Assembly: GCA_032622095.1 (NCBI GenBank)
Contig: CP136062.1
Coordinates: forward strand, 39,930,918-39,994,917
From: Siphonodentalium dalli
Lineage: Eukaryota > Mollusca > Scaphopoda > Gadilida > Siphonodentaliidae
DNA length: 64,000 nucleotides
Direction of reading: 5' to 3'
Both the position numbers and the translations under genes were made by a program. Shown one piece after another: positions 1 to 15,200 of the stretch (its first letter is position 1; each line of letters starts with the position of its first letter). Under the pieces are notes generated by a model, which saw only the letters and a program-made list of their open reading frames with translations, was not told the origin of the DNA and ran no database searches.

Positions 1-1300
1 TAGTTTTCCCCGCCACACACATATATAGGTCTCCCCGCCACACACATATATAGGTATCCCCGCCACACACATATATAGGTATCCCCGCCACATACATATA
101 TAGGTATCCCCGCCACACACATATATAGGTATCCCCACCACATACATATATAGGTATCCTCACCACATACATATATAGGTATCCTCACCACATACATATA
201 TAGGTATCCTCACCACATACATATATAGGTATCCCCACCACACACATATATAGGTATCACCACCACATACATATATAGGTATGCCCACCACACACATATA
301 TAGGTATCCCCACCACATACATATATAGGTATCCCCACACACATACATATATAGTTATCCCCACCACATACATATATAGGTATCCTCACCACATACATAT
401 ATAGTTATCCCCACCACATACATATATAGGTATCCTCACCACATACAGATATAGGTATCCCCGCCACACACATAAATAGGTCTCCCCACCACACACATAT
501 ATAGGTATCACCACCACATATATATAGGTATCCCCGCCACACACATATATAGGTCTCCCCGCCACACACATATATAGGTATCCCCCGCCACACACATATA
601 TAGGTATCCCCGCCACATACATATATAGGTATCCCCCGCCACACACATATATAGGTATCCCCGCCACACACATATATAGGTATCCCCACCACACACATAT
701 ATAGGTCTCCCCGCCACACACATATATAGGTCTCCTCAACACACACATATATAGGTATCCCCGCCACATACATCTATAGGTATCCACGCCACACACATAT
801 ATAGGTATCCCCGCCACACACATGTATAGGTATTCCCGCGACATACATATATAGGTATCCCCGCCACACACATATATAGGTCTCCCCGCCACACACATAT
901 ATAGGTATCCCCGCCACATACATGTATAGGTATCCCCGCCACATACATATATAGATATCCCCGCCACACACATATATAGGTCTCCCCGCCACACACATAT
1001 AAAGGTCTCCCAGACACATACATATATAGGTCTCCCCGCCACACACATATATAGGTATCCCCGCCACACACATATATAGGTCTCCCCGCCACACACATAT
1101 ATAGGTATCCCCGCCACACACATATATAGGTCTCCCCGCCACATACATATATAGGTATCCCCGCCACACACATATATAGGTATCCCCACCACACACATAT
1201 ATAGGTCTCCCCGCCACACACATATATAGGTCTCCTCACCACACACATATATAGGTCTCCCCGCCACACACATATATAGGTATCCCCGCCACAATAATAT
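1..1300. repeat. CpG-bearing monomer subfamily zone
   Basis: Most monomers here carry CCCCGCC in place of CCCCACC, and many carry GGTCTCC instead of GGTATCC. This gives close to one CpG per 25 bp, whereas CpG is sparse in most of the window. TAG-forming (CATCTA) and TGA-forming (GTATCACC) variants are rare, which is why the longest uninterrupted minus-strand frame in the window, about 320 codons at 386-1,348, lies here. I see no gene in this stretch. The zone looks like a distinct monomer subfamily; whether it lies near an array edge cannot be seen from the window. Confidence 0.85.
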
Positions 1301-1320
1301 ATAGGTATCCCCACCACATA

Positions 1321-2020
1321 CATATATAGGTATCCTCGCCACACACATATATAGGTATCACCACCACACACATATATAGGTATCCCCACCACATACATAT
1401 ATAGGTATCCCCACCACATACATCTATATGTATCCCCACCACACACATATATAGGTATCCCCACCACATACATCTATAGGTATCCCCACCGCACACATAT
1501 ATAGATATCCCCACCACTTACTTATATAGGTATCCCCACCACACACATCTATAGGTATCCCCACCACACACATATATAGGTATCCCCACCACACACATAT
1601 ATAGGTATACTCGCCACACACATATATAGGTATCACCACCACACATATATATAGGTATCCCCACCACATACATATATATGACTCCCCACCACATACATAT
1701 ATAGGTATCCCCACCACATACATATATAGGTATCCTCGCCACACACATATATAGGTATCACCACCACACACATATATAGGTATCCCCACCACATACATAT
1801 ATAGGTATTCCCACCACATACATCTATATGTATCCCCACCACACACATATATAGGTATCCCCACCACATACATCTATAGGTATCCCCACCGCACACATAT
1901 ATAGATATCCCCACCACTTACATATATAGGTATCCCCACCACACACATCTATAGGTATCCCCACCACACACATATATAGGTATCCCCACCACACACATCT
2001 ATAGGTATCCCTACCACATA
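1321..2020. repeat. 400-bp (16-monomer) tandem duplication
   Basis: A run of marked monomers repeats at an offset of 400 bp. TCCTCGCC occurs at 1,333 and 1,733. The CACCGCACAC monomer followed by TATAGATATCC and then CCACCACTTA occurs at 1,511-1,520 and 1,911-1,920. The two copies differ by a few substitutions, such as CTTACTTATA versus CTTACATATA. The offset is exactly 16 monomers, so it preserves monomer phase. Confidence 0.8.
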
Positions 2021-3875
2021 CATATATAGGTATCCCCACCACATACATATATAGGTATCCCCACCACATACATATATAGGTATCCCCAACACACACATCT
2101 ATAGGTATTTCCACCAAATACAAATGTAGGTATCCCCACCACACACATATATAGGTATCCTCGCCAAACACATATATAGGTATCACCACCACATACTTAT
2201 ATAAGGTAACCCACACATATATAGGTATCCCCGCCACATACATCTATAGGTATCACCACCACATACATCTATAGTTGTCACCACCACATACTTCTATAGG
2301 TATCCCTACCACATACATATATAGGTATCCCCACCACATACATCTATATGTATCCTCACCACACACATCTATAGGTATCCTCACCACACACATATATAGG
2401 TATCCCCACCACATACATCTATAGGTATCACCACCACACACATATATAGGTATCACCACCACACACATATATAGGTATCCCCACCACATACATCTATAGG
2501 TATCCCCACCACACACATATAGGTATCCCCGCCACACACATCTATAGGTATCACCTCCACATACATCTATAGGTATCACCACAACATACATCTATAGGTA
2601 TCCCCACCACATACATCTATAGGTATCCCCACCACATACATCTATAGGTATCCCCGCCACACACATCTATAGGTATTCTCACCACACACATATATAGGTA
2701 TCCCCACCACATACATATATAGGTATCCCCACGATTCACATATATAGGTATCACCACCACATACATCTATATGTATCCCCACCACATACATCTATAGGTA
2801 ACCCCACCACATACATAAATAGGTATCCCCACCACATACATCTATATGTATCCCCACCACATACATATATTGGTATCCCCACCACAAACATCTATAGGTA
2901 TCCCCGCCAGACACAACTATAGGTATCACCACCACACGCATCTATAGGTATCTCCACCACATACATATATAGGTATCCCCACCACATACATATATAGGTA
3001 TCCCCGCCACACACATATATATGTATCACCACCACATACATATATAGGAATCCCCACCACATACATCTATAGGTCTCCCCACCACACACATCTATAGGTA
3101 TCCCCACCACACACATCTATAGGTATTCCCGCCACACACATCTATAGGTATCCCCACCACATACATATATAGGTATCCCCGCCACATACATATATAGGTA
3201 TCCCCACCACATACTTATATAGGTATCCCCACAATATACATATATAGGTATCCCCACCACATACATATATAGGTATCCTCACCACACATCTATAGGTATC
3301 CCCACCACAATCATCTATATGTATCCCCACCACACACATATATAGGTATCCCCACCACATACATCTATAGGTATCCCCACCACATACATCTATAGGTATC
3401 CCCACCACATACATATATAGGTATCCCCACCACATACATATATAGGTATCCCCACCACATACATATATAGGTATCCCCACCACACACATCTATAGGTATC
3501 CCCGCCATACACGTCTATATGTATCCCCACCACATACATCTATATGTATCCCCACCACATACATCTATAGGTATCACCACCACATACATCTATAGGTATC
3601 CCCACCACATACATCCATAGGTATCCCCACCAAATACATCTATAGGTATCCCCACCACACACATATATAGGTATCATCACCACATACATCTATATGTATC
3701 CCCACCACGTACATCTATAGGTAACCCCACCACATACATATATAGGTATCCCCAACACATACATCTATAGGTATCCCCACCACACACATACATAGGTATC
3801 ACCACCACACACATATATAGGTATCAGCACCACATACATCTATAGGTATCTCCACCACATACATCAATGGGTATA
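2021..3875. repeat. Mixed satellite monomers
   Basis: Ordinary 25-bp monomers with a high share of CATCTATA variants. It contains a copy of the marker module at about 2,253-2,591, with a 23-bp monomer near 2,515 followed by CACCTCCACATAC and CACCACAACATAC monomers. Isolated divergent monomers include one with ACGATTCACATA near 2,730. I see no gene or unique DNA. Confidence 0.9.
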
Positions 3876-6800
3876 ACCACCACACACATATATAGGTATC
3901 ACCACCACATACATCTATGGGTATCCCCGCCACATACATATATAGGTATTCCCACCACATACATATATAGGTAGCACCACCACATACATCTATAGGTATC
4001 TCAACCACACACATCTATAGGTATCCCCACCACACACATATATAGGTATCCCCGCCACACACATCTATAGGTATCACCACCACATACATATATAGGTATT
4101 CCCACCACATACATCTATAGGTATCCCCACCACATACATCTATAGGTATCCCCACCACATACATATATAGGTATCCCCACCACATACATATATAGGTATC
4201 CCCACCACATACATCTATAAGTATCCCCACCACATACATATATAGGTATCCCCACCACATACATCTATAGGTATCCCCACCACATACATATATATGTATC
4301 CTCACCACATACATATATAGGTATCCCCACCACACACACATATAGGTATCCTCACCACACACATATATAGGTATCCCAACCACACACATATATAGGTATC
4401 GCCACCACACACATATATAGGTATCCCCACCACACACATCTATAGGTATCCCCACCACACACATATATAGGTATCCCTACCACACACATATACAGGTATC
4501 CCCACCACACACATCTATAGGTATCCCCACCAAACACATATATAGGTATCCCCACCACATACATATATAGGTATCCCCACCACATACATATATAGGTATC
4601 CTCACCACATACATATATAGGTATCCTCACCACACACATATATAGGTATCCCACCACACACATATATAGGTATCCCCACCACACACATCTATAGGTATCC
4701 CCACCACACACATCTATAGGTATCCCCACTACATACATATATATGTATCCCCACCACATACATATATAGGTATCCCCGCCACACACATATATAGGTATCC
4801 CCGCCACATACATATATAGGTATCCCCACCACACACATCTATAGGAATCCCCACCATATACATATATAGGTATCACCACCACACACATATATAGTTATCC
4901 CCACCACACACATATATAGGTATCCACGCCACATACATATATAGGTATCACCACCACACACATATATAGGTCTCCCCACCACATACATATATAGGTATCC
5001 CCACCACACACATCTATATGTATCCCCACCACACATAGATCTATAGGTATCCCCGCCACACACATATATAGGTATCCCCACCACATACATATATAGGTAT
5101 CCCCACCACTCACATATATAGGTATCCCCACCACATACATATATAGGTATCACCACCACACACATATAGGTATCCCCGCCACATACATATAGGTATCCCC
5201 ACCACACACATATAGGTATCCCCACCACACACATATATAGGTATCACCACCACATACATATATAGGTATCCCCACCATATACTTATATAGGTATCCCCAC
5301 CACATACATATATAGGTATCCCCACCACTCACATATATAGGTATCCCCACCACATACATATATAGGTATCACCACCACACACATATAGGTATCCCCGCCA
5401 CATACATATAGGTATCCCCACCACACACATATAGGTATCCCCACCACACACATATATAGGTATCACCACCACATACATATATAGGTATCCCCACCACATA
5501 CATATATAGGTATCCCCACCATATACTTATATAGGTATCCCCACCACATACATATATAGGTATCCCCACCACATACATCTATAGGTATCCCCACCACAAA
5601 CATATATAGGTATCCCCACCACATACATATATAGCTATCCCCACCACATACATATATAGCTATCCCCACCACATACATCTATAGGTATCACCGCCACATA
5701 CATCTATATGTATCCCCACCACATACATATATAGGTATCCCCGCCACACACATATATAGGTATCACCACCACACACATATAGGTATCACCACCACACACA
5801 TATATAGGTATCCCCGCCACATACATATGTAGGTATCCCCACCACATACATATATAGGTATCCCCGCCACATAGATATGTAGGTATCCCCACCACATACA
5901 TATATAGGTATCACCACCACACACATATATAGGTATCCCAACCACATACATATATAGGTATCCCCATCACATACATTTATAGGTATCCCCACCACACACA
6001 TATATAGGTATCCCCACCACATACATATATAGGTATCCCCACCACATACATATATAGGTATCCCCACCACATACATCTATAAGTGTCCCCACCACACACA
6101 TATATAGGTATCCCCACCATATACATCTATAGGTATCCCCACCACGCACATATATAGGTATCCCCACCACATACATATATAGGTATCCCCACCACATACA
6201 TCTATAGGTATCCCCACCACATACATATATAGGTATCCCCACCACACAAATATATAGGTATCCCCACCACATACATATATAGGTATCACTACCACACAAA
6301 TATATAGGTATCCCCACCACATACATATAGGTATCCCCACCACACACATATAGGAATCCCCACCACACACATCTATAGGTATCCCCACCACATACATATA
6401 TAGGAATCCCCACCACACACATCTATAGGTATCACCACCACATACATATATAGGTATCCCCAACACATACATATATAGGTATGCCCACCACATACATATA
6501 TAGGTATCCCCACCACATACATATATATGTTTCCCCACCACATACATCTATAGGTATCCCCACCACAAACATATATAGGTATCCCCACCACATACATATA
6601 AAGGTATCACCGCCACATACATCTATAGGTATCTCCACCACATACATATAAAGGTATCACCGCCACATACATCTATAGGTATCTCCACCACATACATATA
6701 TAGGTATCCCCGCCACACACATATATATGTATTCCCACCACACACATATATAGGTATCACCACCACACACATATATAGGTATCCCCGCCACATACATATG

Positions 6801-8054
6801 TAGGTATCCCCACCACATACATATATAGGTATCACCACCACACACATATATAGGTATCCCCACCACATACATATATAGGTATCCCATCACATACATATAT
6901 AGGTATCCCCATCACATACATCTCTATGTATTCCCACCACACACATATATAGGTATCCCCACCACATACATCTATAGGTATCCCCACCACGCACATATAT
7001 AGGTATCCCCACCACATACATATATAGGTATCCCCACCACATACATCTATAGGTATCCCCACCACATACATATATAGGTATCCCCACCACATACATATAT
7101 AGGTATCCCCCCACATACATATATAGGTATCCCCACCACATACATCTATAGGTATCCCCACCACATACATATATAGGTATCCCCAACACATACATCTATA
7201 GGTATCCCCACCACACACATCTATAGGTATCCCCACCATACACATCTATAGGTATTCCCATCACACATATATATATAGGTATCCCCATCATACACATCTA
7301 TATGTATCACCGCCACATATATATATAAGTAACCCCACCATACCCATATATATGTATCACCTCCACACTCATATATAGGTATCCGCACCATACACATCTA
7401 TATGTATCACCGCCACACTCATATATAGGTATCCGCACCACATACATCTATATGTATCACCACCACATACATATATAGGTATCCCCACCACATACATCTA
7501 TAGGTATCCGCACCACACACATCTATATGTATCACCACCACATACATATATAGGTATCCCCACCACACACATATATAGGTATCCCCACCACATACATATA
7601 TAGGTATCCCCGCCACACACATATAGGTATCCTCATCACACACATATATAGGTATCCTCACCACACACATATATAGGTATCCCCGTCACATACATCTATA
7701 GGTATCACCACCACATACATCTATTGGTATCACCACCACATACATCTATAGATATCCCCACACATACATCTATAGGTATCCCCACCACATACATCTATAG
7801 GTATCCCCGCCACACACATCTATAGGTATCCTCACCACACACATATATAGGTATCCCCACCACATACATCTATAGGTATCCCCACCACACACATATATAG
7901 GTATCCCCACCACACACATATATAGGTATCCCCACCACATACATCTATAGGTATCCCCACCACACACATATAGGTATACCCGCCACACACATCTATAGGT
8001 ATCACCACCACATACATCTATAGGTATTACCACCACATACATCTATAGGTATCA
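3876..8054. repeat. 4.1-4.2 kb higher-order repeat, copy 1
   Basis: First copy of a large tandem unit. From about 4,290 onward it matches copy 2 at an offset of 4,103 bp: TATATGTATCCTC is at 4,291 and 8,394. Upstream of that the offset is 4,178 and then 4,028, because whole-monomer indels (150 bp and 75 bp) separate the copies near the left edge. Internal landmarks include the TAGATCTATAGG irregularity near 5,035-5,047, a 219-bp duplication at 5,101-5,538, a CACATTTATAGG monomer near 5,970, CCCCCCACATAC near 7,110 and the marker module at 7,770-8,042. It lacks the 126-bp segment present in copies 2 and 3. Confidence 0.9.
5101..5538. repeat. 219-bp tandem duplication inside the HOR
   Basis: CCCCACCACTCACATATA recurs at 5,101 and 5,320, followed by the same order of monomers including three consecutive 23-bp monomers; 219 bp equals nine monomers minus three TA pairs. 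The second copy continues with one extra monomer before CCATATACTTATATAGG. The arrangement is repeated in HOR copies 2-4, near 9,204-9,641, 13,433-13,870 and 17,662-18,099, so it predates amplification of the 4.1-4.2 kb unit. Confidence 0.85.
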
Positions 8055-11000
8055 CCACCACACACATATATAGGTATCACCACCACATACATATATGGGT
8101 ATCCCCGCCACATACATATATAGGTATTCCCACCACATACATCTATAGGTATCCCCACCACATACATCTATAGGTATCTCAACCACACACATCTATAGGT
8201 ATCCCCACCACATACATATATAGGTATCCCCACCACATACATCTATAAGTATCCCCACCACATACATATATAGGTATCCCCACCACATACATCTATAGGT
8301 ATCCCCACCACATACATATATAGGTATCCCCACCACATACATATATAGGTATCCCCACCACATACATCTATAGGTATCCCCACCACATACATATATATGT
8401 ATCCTCACCACATACATATATAGGTATCCCCACCACACACACATATAGGTATCCTCACCACACACATATATAGGTATCCCAACCACACACATATATAGGT
8501 ATCGCCACCACACACATATATAGGTATCCCCACCACACACATCTATAGGTATCCCCACCACACACATATATAGGTATCCCTACCACACACATATACAGGT
8601 ATCCCCACCACACACATCTATAGGTATCCCCACCAAACACATATATAGGTATCCCCACCACATACATATATAGGTATCCCCACCACATACATATATAGGT
8701 ATCCTCACCACATACATATATAGGTATCCTCACCACACACATATATAGGTATCCCACCACACACATATATAGGTATCCCCACCACACACATCTATAGGTA
8801 TCCCCACCACACACATCTATAGGTATCCCCACTACATACATATATATGTATCCCCACCACATACATATATAGGTATCCCCGCCACACACATATATAGGTA
8901 TCCCCGCCACATACATATATAGGTATCCCCACCACACACATCTATAGGAATCCCCACCATATACATATATAGGTATCACCACCACACACATATATAGTTA
9001 TCCCCACCACACACATATATAGGTATCCACGCCACATACATATATAGGTATCACCACCACACACATATATAGGTCTCCCCACCACATACATATATAGGTA
9101 TCCCCACCACACACATCTATATGTATCCCCACCACACATAGATCTATAGGTATCCCCGCCACACACATATATAGGTATCCCCACCACATACATATATAGG
9201 TATCCCCACCACTCACATATATAGGTATCCCCACCACATACATATATAGGTATCACCACCACACACATATAGGTATCCCCGCCACATACATATAGGTATC
9301 CCCACCACACACATATAGGTATCCCCACCACACACATATATAGGTATCACCACCACATACATATATAGGTATCCCCACCATATACTTATATAGGTATCCC
9401 CACCACATACATATATAGGTATCCCCACCACTCACATATATAGGTATCCCCACCACATACATATATAGGTATCACCACCACACACATATAGGTATCCCCG
9501 CCACATACATATAGGTATCCCCACCACACACATATAGGTATCCCCACCACACACATATATAGGTATCACCACCACATACATATATAGGTATCCCCACCAC
9601 ATACATATATAGGTATCCCCACCATATACTTATATAGGTATCCCCACCACATACATATATAGGTATCCCCACCACATACATCTATAGGTATCCCCACCAC
9701 AAACATATATAGGTATCCCCACCACATACATATATAGCTATCCCCACCACATACATATATAGCTATCCCCACCACATACATCTATAGGTATCACCGCCAC
9801 ATACATCTATATGTATCCCCACCACATACATATATAGGTATCCCCGCCACACACATATATAGGTATCACCACCACACACATATAGGTATCACCACCACAC
9901 ACATATATAGGTATCCCCGCCACATACATATGTAGGTATCCCCACCACATACATATATAGGTATCCCCGCCACATAGATATGTAGGTATCCCCACCACAT
10001 ACATATATAGGTATCACCACCACACACATATATAGGTATCCCAACCACATACATATATAGGTATCCCCATCACATACATTTATAGGTATCCCCACCACAC
10101 ACATATATAGGTATCCCCACCACATACATATATAGGTATCCCCACCACATACATATATAGGTATCCCCACCACATACATCTATAAGTGTCCCCACCACAC
10201 ACATATATAGGTATCCCCACCATATACATCTATAGGTATCCCCACCACGCACATATATAGGTATCCCCACCACATACATATATAGGTATCCCCACCACAT
10301 ACATCTATAGGTATCCCCACCACATACATATATAGGTATCCCCACCACACAAATATATAGGTATCCCCACCACATACATATATAGGTATCACTACCACAC
10401 AAATATATAGGTATCCCCACCACACACATATATAGGTATCCCCACCACATACATATATATGTATCACCACCACATACATATATAGGTATCCTCACCACAC
10501 ACATCTATAGGTATCCCACCACACACATATATAGGTATCCCCACCACACACATATATAGGTATCCCCACCACACACATATAGGAATCCCCACCACACACA
10601 TCTATAGGTATCCCCACCACATACATATATAGGAATCCCCACCACACACATCTATAGGTATCACCACCACATACATATATAGGTATCCCCAACACATACA
10701 TATATAGGTATGCCCACCACATACATATATAGGTATCCCCACCACATACATATATATGTTTCCCCACCACATACATCTATAGGTATCCCCACCACAAACA
10801 TATATAGGTATCCCCACCACATACATATAAAGGTATCACCGCCACATACATCTATAGGTATCTCCACCACATACATATAAAGGTATCACCGCCACATACA
10901 TCTATAGGTATCTCCACCACATACATATATAGGTATCCCCGCCACACACATATATATGTATTCCCACCACACACATATATAGGTATCACCACCACACACA

Positions 11001-12283
11001 TATATAGGTATCCCCGCCACATACATATGTAGGTATCCCCACCACATACATATATAGGTATCACCACCACACACATATATAGGTATCCCCACCACATACA
11101 TATATAGGTATCCCATCACATACATATATAGGTATCCCCATCACATACATCTCTATGTATTCCCACCACACACATATATAGGTATCCCCACCACATACAT
11201 CTATAGGTATCCCCACCACGCACATATATAGGTATCCCCACCACATACATATATAGGTATCCCCACCACATACATCTATAGGTATCCCCACCACATACAT
11301 ATATAGGTATCCCCACCACATACATATATAGGTATCCCCCCACATACATATATAGGTATCCCCACCACATACATCTATAGGTATCCCCACCACATACATA
11401 TATAGGTATCCCCAACACATACATCTATAGGTATCCCCACCACACACATCTATAGGTATCCCCACCATACACATCTATAGGTATTCCCATCACACATATA
11501 TATATAGGTATCCCCATCATACACATCTATATGTATCACCGCCACATATATATATAAGTAACCCCACCATACCCATATATATGTATCACCTCCACACTCA
11601 TATATAGGTATCCGCACCATACACATCTATATGTATCACCGCCACACTCATATATAGGTATCCGCACCACATACATCTATATGTATCACCACCACATACA
11701 TATATAGGTATCCCCACCACATACATCTATAGGTATCCGCACCACACACATCTATATGTATCACCACCACATACATATATAGGTATCCCCACCACACACA
11801 TATATAGGTATCCCCACCACATACATATATAGGTATCCCCGCCACACACATATAGGTATCCTCATCACACACATATATAGGTATCCTCACCACACACATA
11901 TATAGGTATCCCCGTCACATACATCTATAGGTATCACCACCACATACATCTATTGGTATCACCACCACATACATCTATAGATATCCCCACACATACATCT
12001 ATAGGTATCCCCACCACATACATCTATAGGTATCCCCGCCACACACATCTATAGGTATCCTCACCACACACATATATAGGTATCCCCACCACATACATCT
12101 ATAGGTATCCCCACCACACACATATATAGGTATCCCCACCACACACATATATAGGTATCCCCACCACATACATCTATAGGTATCCCCACCACACACATAT
12201 AGGTATACCCGCCACACACATCTATAGGTATCACCACCACATACATCTATAGGTATTACCACCACATACATCTATAGGTATCA
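8055..12283. repeat. 4.1-4.2 kb higher-order repeat, copy 2
   Basis: Nearly identical to copy 1 but 126 bp longer through the middle. The extra segment, about five monomers, lies near 10,420-10,560, where copies 1 and 4 go directly from CACTACCACACAAATA to the 23-bp monomers. Landmarks match copy 3 at an offset of 4,229 bp throughout (8,455/12,684; 11,648/15,877). The unit is roughly 169 monomers. Confidence 0.92.
10420..10560. repeat. 126-bp segment variable among HOR copies
   Basis: About five monomers present in HOR copies 2 and 3 (second occurrence near 14,649-14,789) and absent from copies 1 and 4. The monomer order is a TATATGTATCACC monomer, then TATCCTCACC with CATCTATAGG, then a 24-bp GGTATCCCACC monomer. 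The same order occurs at about 21,821-21,930, 26,161-26,270 and 27,831-27,940 in the second HOR family. This suggests transfer between families or retention from a shared ancestor. Edges are approximate. Confidence 0.75.
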
Positions 12284-15200
12284 CCACCACACACATATAT
12301 AGGTATCACCACCACATACATATATGGGTATCCCCGCCACATACATATATAGGTATTCCCACCACATACATCTATAGGTATCCCCACCACATACATCTAT
12401 AGGTATCTCAACCACACACATCTATAGGTATCCCCACCACATACATATATAGGTATCCCCACCACATACATCTATAAGTATCCCCACCACATACATATAT
12501 AGGTATCCCCACCACATACATCTATAGGTATCCCCACCACATACATATATAGGTATCCCCACCACATACATATATAGGTATCCCCACCACATACATCTAT
12601 AGGTATCCCCACCACATACATATATATGTATCCTCACCACATACATATATAGGTATCCCCACCACACACACATATAGGTATCCTCACCACACACATATAT
12701 AGGTATCCCAACCACACACATATATAGGTATCGCCACCACACACATATATAGGTATCCCCACCACACACATCTATAGGTATCCCCACCACACACATATAT
12801 AGGTATCCCTACCACACACATATACAGGTATCCCCACCACACACATCTATAGGTATCCCCACCAAACACATATATAGGTATCCCCACCACATACATATAT
12901 AGGTATCCCCACCACATACATATATAGGTATCCTCACCACATACATATATAGGTATCCTCACCACACACATATATAGGTATCCCACCACACACATATATA
13001 GGTATCCCCACCACACACATCTATAGGTATCCCCACCACACACATCTATAGGTATCCCCACTACATACATATATATGTATCCCCACCACATACATATATA
13101 GGTATCCCCGCCACACACATATATAGGTATCCCCGCCACATACATATATAGGTATCCCCACCACACACATCTATAGGAATCCCCACCATATACATATATA
13201 GGTATCACCACCACACACATATATAGTTATCCCCACCACACACATATATAGGTATCCACGCCACATACATATATAGGTATCACCACCACACACATATATA
13301 GGTCTCCCCACCACATACATATATAGGTATCCCCACCACACACATCTATATGTATCCCCACCACACATAGATCTATAGGTATCCCCGCCACACACATATA
13401 TAGGTATCCCCACCACATACATATATAGGTATCCCCACCACTCACATATATAGGTATCCCCACCACATACATATATAGGTATCACCACCACACACATATA
13501 GGTATCCCCGCCACATACATATAGGTATCCCCACCACACACATATAGGTATCCCCACCACACACATATATAGGTATCACCACCACATACATATATAGGTA
13601 TCCCCACCATATACTTATATAGGTATCCCCACCACATACATATATAGGTATCCCCACCACTCACATATATAGGTATCCCCACCACATACATATATAGGTA
13701 TCACCACCACACACATATAGGTATCCCCGCCACATACATATAGGTATCCCCACCACACACATATAGGTATCCCCACCACACACATATATAGGTATCACCA
13801 CCACATACATATATAGGTATCCCCACCACATACATATATAGGTATCCCCACCATATACTTATATAGGTATCCCCACCACATACATATATAGGTATCCCCA
13901 CCACATACATCTATAGGTATCCCCACCACAAACATATATAGGTATCCCCACCACATACATATATAGCTATCCCCACCACATACATATATAGCTATCCCCA
14001 CCACATACATCTATAGGTATCACCGCCACATACATCTATATGTATCCCCACCACATACATATATAGGTATCCCCGCCACACACATATATAGGTATCACCA
14101 CCACACACATATAGGTATCACCACCACACACATATATAGGTATCCCCGCCACATACATATGTAGGTATCCCCACCACATACATATATAGGTATCCCCGCC
14201 ACATAGATATGTAGGTATCCCCACCACATACATATATAGGTATCACCACCACACACATATATAGGTATCCCAACCACATACATATATAGGTATCCCCATC
14301 ACATACATTTATAGGTATCCCCACCACACACATATATAGGTATCCCCACCACATACATATATAGGTATCCCCACCACATACATATATAGGTATCCCCACC
14401 ACATACATCTATAAGTGTCCCCACCACACACATATATAGGTATCCCCACCATATACATCTATAGGTATCCCCACCACGCACATATATAGGTATCCCCACC
14501 ACATACATATATAGGTATCCCCACCACATACATCTATAGGTATCCCCACCACATACATATATAGGTATCCCCACCACACAAATATATAGGTATCCCCACC
14601 ACATACATATATAGGTATCACTACCACACAAATATATAGGTATCCCCACCACACACATATATAGGTATCCCCACCACATACATATATATGTATCACCACC
14701 ACATACATATATAGGTATCCTCACCACACACATCTATAGGTATCCCACCACACACATATATAGGTATCCCCACCACACACATATATAGGTATCCCCACCA
14801 CACACATATAGGAATCCCCACCACACACATCTATAGGTATCCCCACCACATACATATATAGGAATCCCCACCACACACATCTATAGGTATCACCACCACA
14901 TACATATATAGGTATCCCCAACACATACATATATAGGTATGCCCACCACATACATATATAGGTATCCCCACCACATACATATATATGTTTCCCCACCACA
15001 TACATCTATAGGTATCCCCACCACAAACATATATAGGTATCCCCACCACATACATATAAAGGTATCACCGCCACATACATCTATAGGTATCTCCACCACA
15101 TACATATAAAGGTATCACCGCCACATACATCTATAGGTATCTCCACCACATACATATATAGGTATCCCCGCCACACACATATATATGTATTCCCACCACA

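Noticed and set aside
386-1348. A 320-codon minus-strand ORF, and hundreds of shorter ORFs encoding a Cys/Tyr/Trp-rich 25-residue repeat
   Set aside because: The frames arise from a stop-free 25-bp monomer read in rotating frames. All three frames give the same peptide, ORF ends coincide with stop-forming monomer variants, and there is no non-repeat domain or signal peptide.
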